Assembly: GCA_965222855.1 (NCBI GenBank)
Contig: CBDCUL010000011.1
Span: 62,001 to 126,000, forward strand
Direction: 5' to 3'
Length of the DNA stretch: 64,000 nt
DNA from: JABABV01 sp965222855
GTDB lineage: Bacteria > Bacillota_I > Bacilli_A > Mycoplasmatales > JABABV01
Positions within the stretch are counted from its first letter, which is position 1. Each line of letters opens with the position of its first letter. A model generated the notes under the pieces. The model was given only the letters and a program-made list of their open reading frames with translations. It had not been told where the DNA came from and ran no database searches. The translations under genes were made by a program, and so were the position numbers. Below, one piece after another: positions 30,510 to 40,623 of the stretch.

Positions 30510-32610
30510 TTAAATCTCCTTTGATTGATTGTTTTAATGAGTGATTAATGATTTTAATTTTAGTCGGTTTTTTTAAATGATGAATAGTACGCTTTACTAG
30601 TTTTAAAATACTTTCATAATGATGCGCTATTAAAGTAATTATCAAAACAAAGATATACGTAATCAATGCCGAAGCATATGCATACGCTAATGCTTGTTTT
30701 GAGCTAAAAGTTGAATATATTGCATAATATAACATTCGTGAAGTTAGCGTTTGTCCAGGATCATAAATTCCAACCCGATGAGCAACTAAACCAACTGTTA
30801 AATAAACTGGTGCTGTTTCTGATAAGATTCGTCCAATTGATAATAATACACCACTAATAATTCCTGACATTGCATTCGGAATAACAATTTTAGTGATTGT
30901 TTCTCATTTACTAGCACCTAGTGCATAAGAAGCATAACGTAATTCGTTGGGAACAGTGTTTAGAGCGGCTTCAATCGCCAACGTTAACATTGGAATAATA
31001 ACAATCGTCATCGTTAAAGCACCCGCTAATAACGACCCGGCTTTTCAAGTGTGGCCTAAGTGGAATGTTTGGAGAAAGAAAATCATTCCAAACATTCCAA
31101 ACAAGATTGATGGCGTTCCTCCAAGGGAAGATATGAAAAAGCGAATTGTTTTAATTAGCAATTTATTTTGAGCAAATTCATTTAAATAAATTGCTGTTGC
31201 AATTGCTAATGGTAGTGCGATGAAAATACTCAACATAATTAATAAAATTGTTGTTCCTAAAACACTACCCATTTCGTGATGTCCTGGTTCAGAAAATCCA
31301 TAATTAACAAAGGCTTTAATTCCGCCAATAATAATATCGAGTGATATTCAACAGACAAACCCAATAATAACACCAAAACAGAATATTTCTAATGCTAATC
31401 GTAAATAGTCACTAATATGACGTCACTTGTATTTGGCTTGCCGGCGCATATATTTGAAAATATTTTGGTTTTTTCGTAATGGCGCCGTAATTCAATTTAA
31501 ACTATAATCAATTAGTTCAAGCATTATTTTGAAACCAGAAATTATATAAAAGAAAAGATGATTAATTAAATTAAAAGGCATCAATAAATAATGTTTAATA
31601 ATTAATAAGATTTCTTTAGATTGTGCGATTCATGTTTTTTTAACATTAGTAGTTACTGTCACTTGATCATTATTATGATTTGCAAATTTTAATTTTAACG
31701 GTTTTTTAATATATTTCATCGTAAATAAAACATTAAAAATCATAATAATAACAAATAAAGAAATCCCCGCAGCAAATAAACCACTTTTACTGCCTCCGGC
31801 ATCAGAACCCATATAATAAGCAATATTCCCACCTAAAGTATTTAGTGAGGAATTAAAAATGCTTCAAAAACCATGTAGTTGATGTAAGTTAGAACCGGAT
31901 AAAATTAATGATACGGCCATCGTTTCACCAATAGCTCGACTAGTTGCTAAAATGATTGCTGGTTTTAAACCTGGTTTTAATAATTTTTTAACAACGTGAT
32001 AAATTGAATAAGTTTTTGAATTACCTAAAGCTAGCGTGCTATCTAAATAATGGCGCGGAATTGAATTTAAGTAATTAAAAATAAAGGAAATTAAAATTGG
32101 TAAAATCATAAACGTTAACATTAGTGCAGCTGTGAAAACGTTAGCACCATCAGTTGTTGGATTATTAAAATGAAAAATTCATTTTGAAATATGACTTAAT
32201 TGCGTTAGTGCAAACAATCCAAAAATAATTGAGGGAATCCCTGCTAAAATTTCAATAAAGATACGAAATACTTTTCCCATTTTTTGCAGTCGGTATTTTA
32301 AAAAGATATTTGCTCTGATCGCCAACGGCACAGCAATGAAAATTGCTAGTGTCGTTGTCACAAAAGTAATTAACAATGGTCCCCAAATTCCAAAATGACC
32401 ACTGTCAGGATTGAAATTACTTGATAAGAAAATACTTTTAAAACCACGTGCTCTAATTGAAGGCAGTGCTTCTTTCAACATAAAGATGAAAATGATTAAT
32501 AAAAGACTAGCTAAAAATAAAGAAATACCCGCAACGCTATATTTAGCAATTTTATCTTTACGAATTTTGCTTTTAGATAAATCTTGATTTTGTTCTTTGG
32601 AACTTAACAT
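30481..32610 (-). CDS. pstA: Fused phosphate permease PstC-PstA
   Basis: A 709-aa protein in one uninterrupted frame when UGA is Trp; I checked the joins for UAA/UAG. The first half is a PstC-like permease (GIWGPLLITFVTTTLAIF..., IPSIIFGLFAL, ATSRAIGETMAVSLILSG) and the second a PstA-like one (SSLGGTPSILFGMFG, SIGRILSETAPVYLTVGL). Each has about six spans and the permease EAA-type loop. A similar fused permease is known in M. pneumoniae and M. genitalium. It forms the phosphate channel in the membrane with PstB. Confidence 0.95.
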
Positions 32611-32631
32611 TGTTTTAGCACTTACCTTTCA

Positions 32632-33741
32632 TTAACTTTTAATTCCGAAAGCATATTGATGATATTTGTAAAGTGGGTCAGTTTTAGTTGTTGCATTATA
32701 CAATTCGATGTCACTATAACTATTATTAATTGTAATTATTTGGTCTTTAATTTCTTGAGCTGTTAAATTAACAAAACCATCACGGGCAACAATTGATTTG
32801 TCACCATTAATTAATTGGTCATTTAAAATGAAAATTAAAAACTGTTTAATGTATTTAATATTTTTGTTGTTATATGAGAAAGCCGCGTTGAATGGACGGA
32901 CTCATTTATAAATTCCGGCTTGTGCATTTTTGATTGTTGGTTTCATAATTGTTGGTTTTGAATCGGTTGTGTTGGCGAAGCCATTGATCTGACTCACAGA
33001 AACAGTGTGAGAACTATTTTTAAGCGCATAACCGAGTGATAAATAAGTAATCGACCCTAAAGCTGCGTTTAGTTTATTTAACGCTTGAGAGTTAGATTCG
33101 TTCGTTGTTTTGATATTACGATGATCATGGTTTTTATCAGCTTTTGAAAAAGTGACTTTAGCTAATTTTGATAGACCGTTAAAAAAAGCTTCGCTAGTTC
33201 CACTAGCGGATGCTCCGCCAGTTCGGCCCATCGGCAATAAATTAGTGTCGGTGTCACTTTGGGCTCAACTATTCTTGATTAGTTGAGCTCAAGAAATGCG
33301 TTGACCTTGGTAAAGATGCGCTAAAGCTATCGCATTAACAATCAAATCATGTTGGTCATTTTTGTCAATTAGTTTTTTTGGGAGATGAATCACAATTGCA
33401 ATTGCATCTTTGTTCAAAGTAATTGTGCGACTATGATGGTTACTTCACGCCGCTTTATTAGCTGGGTTATTTAATATGTCATCTTCTTTATTACTAGACA
33501 TATTTCCTAAGTCAGCATTTTCATGAACAGCATCACTTAAACCTTTACCAGAACCACCACTAGTAACATCAACTAAAATTTTATCTTTTTTAACAAACTC
33601 GTAAGCATAATCTTTCATTACTGGTAAAACTGAAGAAGAACCTGTTGCTGATAATTCTGTTAAATTTGACGTTCAGCAAAAAATGCTAATAAAACTTAGA
33701 ACTAAACCAAGCGATAATCAGATATATAAAATTTTACGCAT
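32632..33741 (-). CDS. pstS: Phosphate-binding protein PstS
   Basis: A 369-aa exported solute-binding protein. The N-terminal hydrophobic anchor (about residues 5-24) has a Cys at about 22, but the lipobox (SIFC) is poor. Phosphate-contact motifs are ATGSSSVLPVM (about 32), SGGSGKGLSD and RTGGASASGT. The start ATG lies 10 bases behind GAGGGG. First gene of pstS-pstCA-pstB-phoU, 21 bases before pstCA. Confidence 0.93.
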
Positions 33742-33776
33742 AAATATGCATCCCCTCACAACTTAAATTTATACCC

Positions 33777-33816
33777 CAAGTTTATTATAAAAATAATTAG
33801 ATATCAAGTTTATTAT
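33777..33816 (-). repeat. 12-bp direct repeat before pstS
   Basis: CAAGTTTATTAT occurs at 33777-33788 and 33805-33816, 28 bases apart, in the 5' region of pstS. Each copy carries a TATAAT/ATAATA-like core on the minus strand, so they may be tandem -10 regions or binding sites. Confidence 0.45.
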
Positions 33817-33834
33817 TATATATAGATGTTAATA

Positions 33835-34710
33835 TTATTTAACATTTGGTTTTTCAAAAGAAATTGCCCCAAAAAGCTGGTTTTCAAGGTCTTTTAATAA
33901 ACGTGTTTGCGCGAAGCGTTCTAAGACGCTAATATCAGAATGTAATTTATGATATTTTTTAGCAATTGCTAATCAATATTCTTGATATGATAAGGGGTCG
34001 CTTAAAATAATGTCAGTAATTCCATAATGGTTTGCTAATGCTGTTTGGTAATTTTTATATAAAAATTTTAAACAAGCATTAGCTACCAAATCAAGTGGTA
34101 GAATTGTTTGCTTAATACTGTTCATTCAAGCTAGTGATAGGGCGGTTTTTTGATTATTAAACTTTGGTCATAAAATTCCGGGACTATCAATAATATCAAT
34201 TTGATGTGGTGTTTTAATTCATTGTTGATTTTTAGTTACACCTGGTCGGTTGGCAACGACGGCAACTTTTTGTTGCGCTAAAGCATTAATTAATGTTGAT
34301 TTACCAACGTTGGGAATTCCCATAATTAAAACGCGTAAACGGGGTTTGATAATCCCGCGTTTTTTTTCTTTGGCAATTTTATCAACTAAAATAGTTTTAA
34401 TTCGCGCCACTAAACGATTCATCATGCCTTTATTAACTTTTTTTAAATCGATAGTAGTGATCATTTTTTTATCATTACGAAATTTATTAATTCATAATTG
34501 AGTAATTTCTGGATCAGCTAAATCGGTTTTAGTTAATAAATAAAGTGCTGGTTTCGTATTAATAATATCTGATAGTTCTGGATTAAGACTAGCTTCGGGT
34601 CCGCGGGCATCTAATAAAACAATAAATAAATCAATTAATTTACGTTTTTCAATAATTAGCCGTTTTGCTTTTGCCATATGTCCTGGATATCATTGGATTA
34701 CTTTTTCCAT
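33835..34710 (-). CDS. rbgA: Ribosome biogenesis GTPase RbgA (YlqF)
   Basis: A 291-aa circularly permuted GTPase: G4 TKTD (about 62) comes before G1 GIPNVGKST (about 120) and G3 DSPG (about 165). The start MEKVIQWYPGHMAKAKR is typical. It helps mature the 50S subunit (L16 incorporation). RBS AGGGGG, promoter box TATAAT at 34735-34740. The C-terminal domain is complete. Confidence 0.95.
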
Positions 34711-34791
34711 ATTTTACTACCCCCTTTAAATTTAATTATACATTTTTATTATTTTATCATAAGTTTGGTGTTTATTTTGCTATTAAAATTA

Positions 34792-34825
34792 AAAAAAGAG
34801 ACAATTTTTAGTCTCTCCTTTTTTT
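34792..34825 (-). terminator. Terminator of tRNA-Leu
   Basis: Stem AGAGAC / GTCTCT with A and T runs, just behind the tRNA 3' end. Confidence 0.65.
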
Positions 34826-34842
34826 AATGTTGTAAAAACATA

Positions 34843-34929
34843 TGGTGCCCGAGGCCGGACTCGAACCGGCACAGGATAACTCCCGGGGGATTTTAAGTCC
34901 CCTGCGTCTACCTATTCCGCCACCCGGGC
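34843..34929 (-). tRNA. tRNA-Leu(UAA)
   Basis: 87 bases including encoded CCA. Acceptor GCCCGGG pairs with CTCGGGC; a long variable arm is present as in leucine tRNAs. The anticodon loop CTTAAAA gives UAA; T-loop GGTTCGAGTCC. Confidence 0.95.
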
Positions 34930-35021
34930 AAAAGTAAATGCTTGATTATTTTCTTTTAGATGCAATAACCAGCATTACTATTTTATCAAAAAAAATAAAA
35001 AATACAATAGTAATTTAATAT

Positions 35022-35696
35022 TTATTTTAAAATAAAACCTTTATTATGAATTGAGTGGATATATTCTTGGCTGATTTTTTGTCTTAAACGGAAAATATAT
35101 TGGGACACTAAACGTGATTGATCTTCCTTATATCCCCATACTTCGCTTAAAATCATCTCTTTCGAAACAAATTCACCAGCATTAATAATTAGTAATTTTA
35201 ATAGTTCGAATTCAGTTTGCGATAAATTAACTTTTTTATCTTTAATATAAAATTGACGATTAATTAAATTAATATGTAAATCTTGATAATATAAATCAGT
35301 ATCTTTTAAATAGCGATCTGATTTACGACGCAAGACATTTCTAATCTTTGCCATAATGTAGGCGTCGGAATTATCAATTGACATAATATAATCAATTGTT
35401 TTATTAGATAATTTAATCGCTTCGGTTTCGGAAAAAGATTTTGTTAAATAAATTGAATGGACATGTAAATTACGTTTCCGTAATTTAGTGAACCAAGCAT
35501 TTGTTATTTTTGATAAACGAGTTCATTCAAAAATAATAACATGGACTTTTTGATCGATTAAACTATTTAATTCTTTACTATTGATAAAATTAACTTCAAT
35601 TTTATAATAGCGTTTAATTTTAATTATTAAGTTTTTAATTCTACTACTATTACTGTGATCGTCGTTGACAATTCATATTTGAGCTTTTGTTTTCAT
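35022..35696 (-). CDS. Orphan OmpR-type response regulator, degenerate receiver
   Basis: A 224-aa protein. Residues 1-120 look like a receiver domain (IWIVNDDHSNSS with the acidic pair at 12-13), but the phospho-acceptor position reads VIIFEWTR, with Glu at about 57 instead of Asp. The later Lys of T-K-P-F is absent (IDYIMSID). Residues about 130-224 are a winged-helix Trans_reg_C domain (LSQTEFELLKLLI, EMILSEVWGYKEDQSRLVSQYIFRLRQKI). No sensor kinase is nearby. It follows crr after 17 bases and is probably co-transcribed with it. Glu at the acceptor site suggests a constitutively active regulator. Its target is unknown. Confidence 0.85.
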
Positions 35697-35713
35697 ATCT
35701 GGAATATGAATAA

Positions 35714-36190
35714 TTATTTAATTCTAAAAATAGGTTCGCCAACTTTTACTTTACCTAATTTTAAAACTTCAATTGTATGTGAATCTAGCGTATCGCTAGT
35801 AATTACTATTGGCGAAATAGTACTTTTAGCTTTTTCTTTAACTAATTTTAAATCAACAACAGTTAATGGGTCTCCTGCTTTAATACTGTCACCTTGTTTA
35901 ACTAGGATGTCAAATCCTTTGCCATCCATAGCAACAGTTTCTAAACCGATGTGTAATAGAATATTAAAGCCTTTTTTATGTTTGATTCCATAAGCATGTC
36001 CTGATGGAAAGACCGCTCCTAAAACACCATCGATTGGTGAAACAAAATTACCATTATCAGGAATAATCGCTACTCCATCACCAATAATTTTATCTGAAAA
36101 TACTTGATCCGGCACTTCGCTAATTGATACGATTTTACCAGAAACTGGTGCGCACACTATAACATCTTTTTTACGAGAAAATAATCCCAT
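35714..36190 (-). CDS. crr: PTS glucose-specific EIIA
   Basis: A 158-aa EIIA-Glc domain. The phosphorylated His is in FNILLHIGLETV and the helper His in HAYGIKHKKG. It receives phosphate from HPr and passes it to EIIB of PtsG. The start is the ATG of MGLFSRKKDV, 9 bases behind GAGGAGG. Promoter TTTACA-16-TATAAT at 36234-36261. The downstream gene is the orphan response regulator. Confidence 0.95.
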   Translation of the reverse strand: MGLFSRKKDVIVCAPVSGKIVSISEVPDQVFSDKIIGDGVAIIPDNGNFVSPIDGVLGAVFPSGHAYGIKHKKGFNILLHIGLETVAMDGKGFDILVKQGDSIKAGDPLTVVDLKLVKEKAKSTISPIVITSDTLDSHTIEVLKLGKVKVGEPIFRIK

Positions 36191-36233
36191 ATTCAATTCC
36201 TCCTCAGGAAAATAATTTATACATAACTAAATT

Positions 36234-36261
36234 ATTATAACAAGTTTTTTTAATTTGTAAA
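36234..36261 (-). promoter_or_regulatory. crr promoter
   Basis: -35 TTTACA (36256-36261), 16-base spacer, -10 TATAAT (36234-36239). Confidence 0.65.
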
Positions 36262-36270
36262 ACAAAAATC

Positions 36271-36315
36271 AAAAAATCCAAAAAGATTGAATTATTTTTC
36301 ATCTTTTTGGATTTT
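36271..36315 (-). terminator. Terminator of ptsG copy 1
   Basis: Stem AAAATCCAAAAAGAT / ATCTTTTTGGATTTT directly behind the ptsG stop. Confidence 0.8.
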
Positions 36316-36326
36316 AAAATAGATCG

Positions 36327-38099
36327 TTATTTTTGGCCAGATTTTAGATAATCATTAATTCGCGAACGTACTACGTTTGCTTTTCCACCTAAAATAACTT
36401 GAATACTTTTAGTGCCTTTACCAACGATTCCAAAGGAACCAAGTTTTTTCAATAAAGTTTCATCAACTAATGTGGCATCATTTAGTGTAACTCGTAGACG
36501 GGTTGCACATGCATTAACTAGTTTTAAGTTAGGAGCTCCTCCGAGCGCTTTAATAAAACTGCGTGTTTCGGACAGTTTATCTTTTTTAGGTTTATTATGT
36601 TCCGCGGCAACTTGTTCTTGCTGTAGAGCTTTATAATCAGCTTTTGTTAGCATTGTCAAGTTGTCTTCTTCATCATCTGTCCGTCCTGGGGTTTTCAGAT
36701 CTCATTTTTTGATCGCTCAATAAAAGACGAAGTAATAAATTGGAATTAATGGTAATCCCACAACTAGAATCATATAAGGTTTTGTTCCTATGTTGAATGG
36801 TAATCAACCATAAATACATCAATCAATAACTCCGCCAGAGAAAGTCATTCCAACATGAGCGCCTAAAAGACTTAGTGTCATAAATGAAAATGCTGCCATA
36901 ACAGCATGGAACCCTCAGAATAATGCTGGTGCTAAGAATAAGAATGTGAATTCAATTGGTTCAGTAATCCCTGTTAACATTGAAGTTAGAGCTGCTGAGC
37001 CAATAATCCCCGCTGCTTCGCGGCGGTATTTTGGTTTAGCACACATAATCATTGCGGCTGCACATGCAGGTAAACCAAAAATCATTGTTGGATATTGACC
37101 TTGGTCGAAACGACCAAGGTTGAGGCCGAAGAGATTTTTTAAATCAATGAAGTTTATTGAATTGTTGTCTGCTCCGAATCACATATTAATGTCTCCACTA
37201 AAATTGAAGTTCTGTAATGTGATTCCGGCAAGTGCTAAATCTGTACCTAATGTATCACCTTTATGAATCGCAATTGCTTGACCAGCAATACGTAAATGTC
37301 CAGAAGCGATTGCTCTTGTATGTAGACTTAATGTTCCACCGGCTTCAGAAAATCATAATGGTGTATAGAAAGCATGGTGTAATCCAAATGGTGTTAGTGC
37401 TTTTTCGATATAACCAAACACAAACGAATCCATTCCGCCGGGTCATTTGGCGGAATGATTCCCAAAGGATGCTAATCCTTGTCCAATATATGGTCAAATT
37501 AATAGGAATACTAATGCGACAGGAATCATTACTAAGAAAGTAATAATTGGTACAAAACGAATTCCTGAGAAAAATGAGACAATTGGGTGAAATTCTACTT
37601 GATAGAATTTATTGTATAAGATGGCCGAAATTGCTCCGACGACGATCCCGCCAAAAACCGAAGTTTGTAATGAGACAATCCCATCATTGTTATTAAAAAT
37701 CGGTGCTGCTCAATCATTTTTTCAAAATAAACTAGCTGACACAATATTATGAGCTGAGTCATAATGTGGTGTAATCAACGCTCCTTGAGCGGCGTTGAAT
37801 ACTAATCAACCAACAACAGCAGTTAATGCTGCCCCACCCGCATCAGATGTAAACGTAATCGCAATTGCGACCGCAAACATGATCGGTAAGTTTCCAAAGA
37901 CAACGTCTCCAGAACCTTTGATGAAATTAGCAAACGTTATAAAACTATTTAAACCAGCGCTAAGATGATCAATTCCTTGATTTTGTGAAGCAACGATGTT
38001 AACCATCGCGCTCCCAATACCAAGAAATAATCCCGCAATTGGTAGTAATGAAATCGGTAGCATAAATCCACGCGATAATTGGGAAATTCTCTCTTTCAT
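36327..38099 (-). CDS. ptsG: PTS glucose EIICB, copy 1
   Basis: A 590-aa protein. The EIIC membrane domain (about residues 1-440, MKERISQLSRGFMLPISLLP..., GITEPIEFTFLF) is followed by a cytoplasmic EIIB domain with the phospho-Cys in VNACATRLRVTL. It transports and phosphorylates glucose, getting phosphate from Crr. It has the same length as the tandem copy at 38310, with high identity at both ends and a more variable central segment. It reads many UGA Trp codons. Confidence 0.96.
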
Positions 38100-38127
38100 T
38101 TTTTCACTCTCCTTAATAAATTTTTAA

Positions 38128-38158
38128 TTTTGAGAAAAAGGCTCTCAAAACCATTATA
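38128..38158 (-). promoter_or_regulatory. ptsG copy 1 promoter and leader palindrome
   Basis: -10 TATAAT at 38153-38158, then the inverted repeat TTTTGAGA / TCTCAAAA (38128-38150) in the first transcribed bases. The 18-base core TTGAGAAAAWRGYTCTCA is shared with copy 2. Confidence 0.65.
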
Positions 38159-38260
38159 TAGGGAATTTCGAAAAAAGAAAGCAGTAATCTCTTTTATGAG
38201 CTAATTATTGATAATTATGGTTGTAAAAGCATTTTAATGACTAAAATTGATCTAAAAACC

Positions 38261-38294
38261 AAAAAAAGGTCAAATTTTAATTTAACCTTTTTTT
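38261..38294 (-). terminator. Terminator of ptsG copy 2
   Basis: Stem AAAAAAAGGT / ACCTTTTTTT with an AT-rich upper part, behind the copy 2 stop. Confidence 0.75.
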
Positions 38295-38309
38295 ATGTTC
38301 GAATAATTG

Positions 38310-40082
38310 TTATTTTGTTGGCACTTTAAGCTGCTCATTAATTCGCGAACGAACAACGCTAGCTTTTCCACCTAAAATAACTTGAATACTTTTACTGCCT
38401 TTACCAACAATTCCAAAGGAACCAAGTTTTTTCAATAAAGCTTCATCAACTAATGTTGCATCATTTAGTGTAACACGTAGACGGGTTGCACATGCATTAA
38501 CTAGTTTTAAGTTAGCGGCTCCTCCGAGCGCTTTAATAAAGCCTTTGGTTTCAGCAAGTTTAGTTTTTACTGGGCCTTTTGTTGCATTATCGACTTGATC
38601 TTGCTGCAGTGCTTTGTAATCTGCTTTAGTAAGCATTGCAATTCCTGAATCGTCTTCTTCAGACCGACCCGGAGTTTTCAGATCTCATTTTTTGATGACG
38701 TAATAAAAGACAAAGTAGTAAATTGGAATCATTGGTATTCCAATTAAAATTACCATGTAAGCTTTTGTACCTAAGTTGAATGGTAATCAACCATAAATAC
38801 ATCAATCAATAATTCCACCAGAGAAAGTCATTCCAACATGGGCGCCTAAAAGATTCATTAACATGAATGAGAAGGCAGCCATAATTGCATGGAATCCTCA
38901 GAATAATGCTGGTGCTAAGAATAAGAATGTGAATTCAATTGGTTCAGTAATCCCTGTTAACATTGAAGTTAGGGCTGCTGAGCCAATAATTCCCGCTGCT
39001 TCGCGGCGGTATTTTGGTTTAGCACACATAATCATTGCTGCAGCTGCAGCTGGTAATCCAAAAATCATAAATGGATATTTACCTTGGTCGAAACGACCTA
39101 GGTTTAAACCAAAGAGATTTTTTAGATCGCCAAAGTTGATCGAATTATTGTCTGCTCCGAATCACATATTAATGTCTCCACTAAAATTAAAGTTCTGTAA
39201 TGTGATTCCAGCAAGTGCTAAATCTTGACCTAATGTATCACCTTTATGAATCATGACAGAGGCACCTGCGATATGTAAGTGACCAGAGGCAATTGCTCTT
39301 GTACCTAGATTTAGCGTTCCCCCAGCTCCTGAAAATCATAATGGTGTATAGAAAGCATGGTGTAATCCAAAGGGGATTAGTGCTCTTTCGATATAACCGA
39401 AAACGAACGAATCCATGCCGCCCGGTCATTTAGCCGAATGATTTCCAAACCAAGCCAATCCTGATCCAATATATGGTCAAATGAATAGGAATACTAATGC
39501 TAGTGGAATCATTACTAAGAAAGTAATAATTGGCACAAAACGAATTCCTGAGAAAAATGAAACAATTGGGTGAAATTCTACTTGATAGAATTTATTGTAT
39601 AAAAGTGCCGAAATTGCTCCGACGACTATTCCACCAAAAACCGAAGTTTGTAATGATAGTATCCCATCATTACTATTAAAGATTGGTGCTGCTAATCCTT
39701 TTTGTCAAAAAACATCAGCATTAATTAAGTTATGAGCTCCATCATAGTGACCTGTGATTAGTGCTCCTTGAGCGGCATTAAATACTAATCAACCAACAAC
39801 AGCAGTTAATGCTGCCCCACCCGCATCAGATGTAAACGTAATCGCAATTGCGACCGCAAACATGATCGGTAAGTTTCCAAAGACAACGTCTCCCGAACCT
39901 TTGATGAAATTAGCAAATGTTATGAAACTATCTCAACCAACAGTTAGGTGATTAATTCCGTGAAAATGTGAAGCAACGATGTTGACCATCGCACTCCCAA
40001 TTCCAAGAAATAATCCCGCAATTGGTAATAATGAAATCGGTAACATAAATCCGCGAGATAATTGGGAAATTCTCTCTTTCAT
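38310..40082 (-). CDS. ptsG: PTS glucose EIICB, copy 2
   Basis: A 590-aa protein with the same domain order and motifs as copy 1 (GITEPIEFTFLF, NACATRLRVTL). The copies differ mainly in the outer loops and the EIIC-EIIB linker, so they may differ in sugar preference or affinity. A tandem duplication with separate promoter and terminator. RBS AGGAGC; a leader hairpin is visible at about 40109-40139. Confidence 0.96.
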
Positions 40083-40202
40083 TTCTTTATTGCTCCTTTT
40101 AAAAATTTATAACATTTTAAAAAAATAAAAAATGTTATTATTATTTATTTTTTTAGTATATACGTAGATAAATTTATAAAAATCTATTAATTTTTTTAAA
40201 TT

Positions 40203-40219
40203 TGAGAAAATAGTTCTCA
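40203..40219 (-). promoter_or_regulatory. ptsG copy 2 leader palindrome
   Basis: TGAGAA / TTCTCA with a 5-base gap, the same 18-base core as before copy 1. Here it lies about 120 bases before the start, close to a TTATAAT box (about 40237-40243). Confidence 0.6.
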
Positions 40220-40278
40220 TTTTTCATTGTATAACAAATTATAAGAAAATGAAAGTAATACATTAAACAATTTTATAA

Positions 40279-40623
40279 TTATAATTCAAATAATGCCGAA
40301 ACAGCAATAATTACTGATAAAATCCCACAAATGATCGCAAAACTTGGTTGCCCTTTAGCAAAGAAATTCATTTTTTTATCAGCTTCTAATTCGACTGCTG
40401 CACGACGTTTTTTAGAAAAACGTTCTTTATAATTATCTTTTGATTTATGCGAAAAGCCATCACGAATATTAATATCTTTAATATGTTGGTTACGGACAAT
40501 CAACAATTTACTACTTGATCTTAAATATCATCATAAACAAAGAGCGGCACAAATTATCATTGATGAAAATCCAATAATCGCTCCTCATAAAATATCACCG
40601 CTATTAATTAATATATGTGTCAT
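40279..40623 (-). CDS. Small membrane protein coupled to ptsI
   Basis: A 114-aa protein whose ATG overlaps the ptsI stop as TAATG, so translation is coupled. It has one span near the N-terminus (about residues 12-33), a strongly charged middle (KERFSKKRRAAVELEADKK) and one span at the C-terminus (about 92-112). It uses UGA Trp codons (LWWYL). No family was recognised. Position suggests a link to PTS function or assembly. Confidence 0.75.

Noticed and set aside
30481..32610. pstC and pstA appearing as several broken fragments
   Set aside because: All fragments are in one frame and separated only by UGA. I checked the joins codon by codon and found no UAA or UAG, so it is one fused gene.
37232..37543. 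Plus-strand ORF opposite ptsG copy 1
   Set aside because: A shadow of the EIIC coding sequence, with no RBS and no recognisable family.
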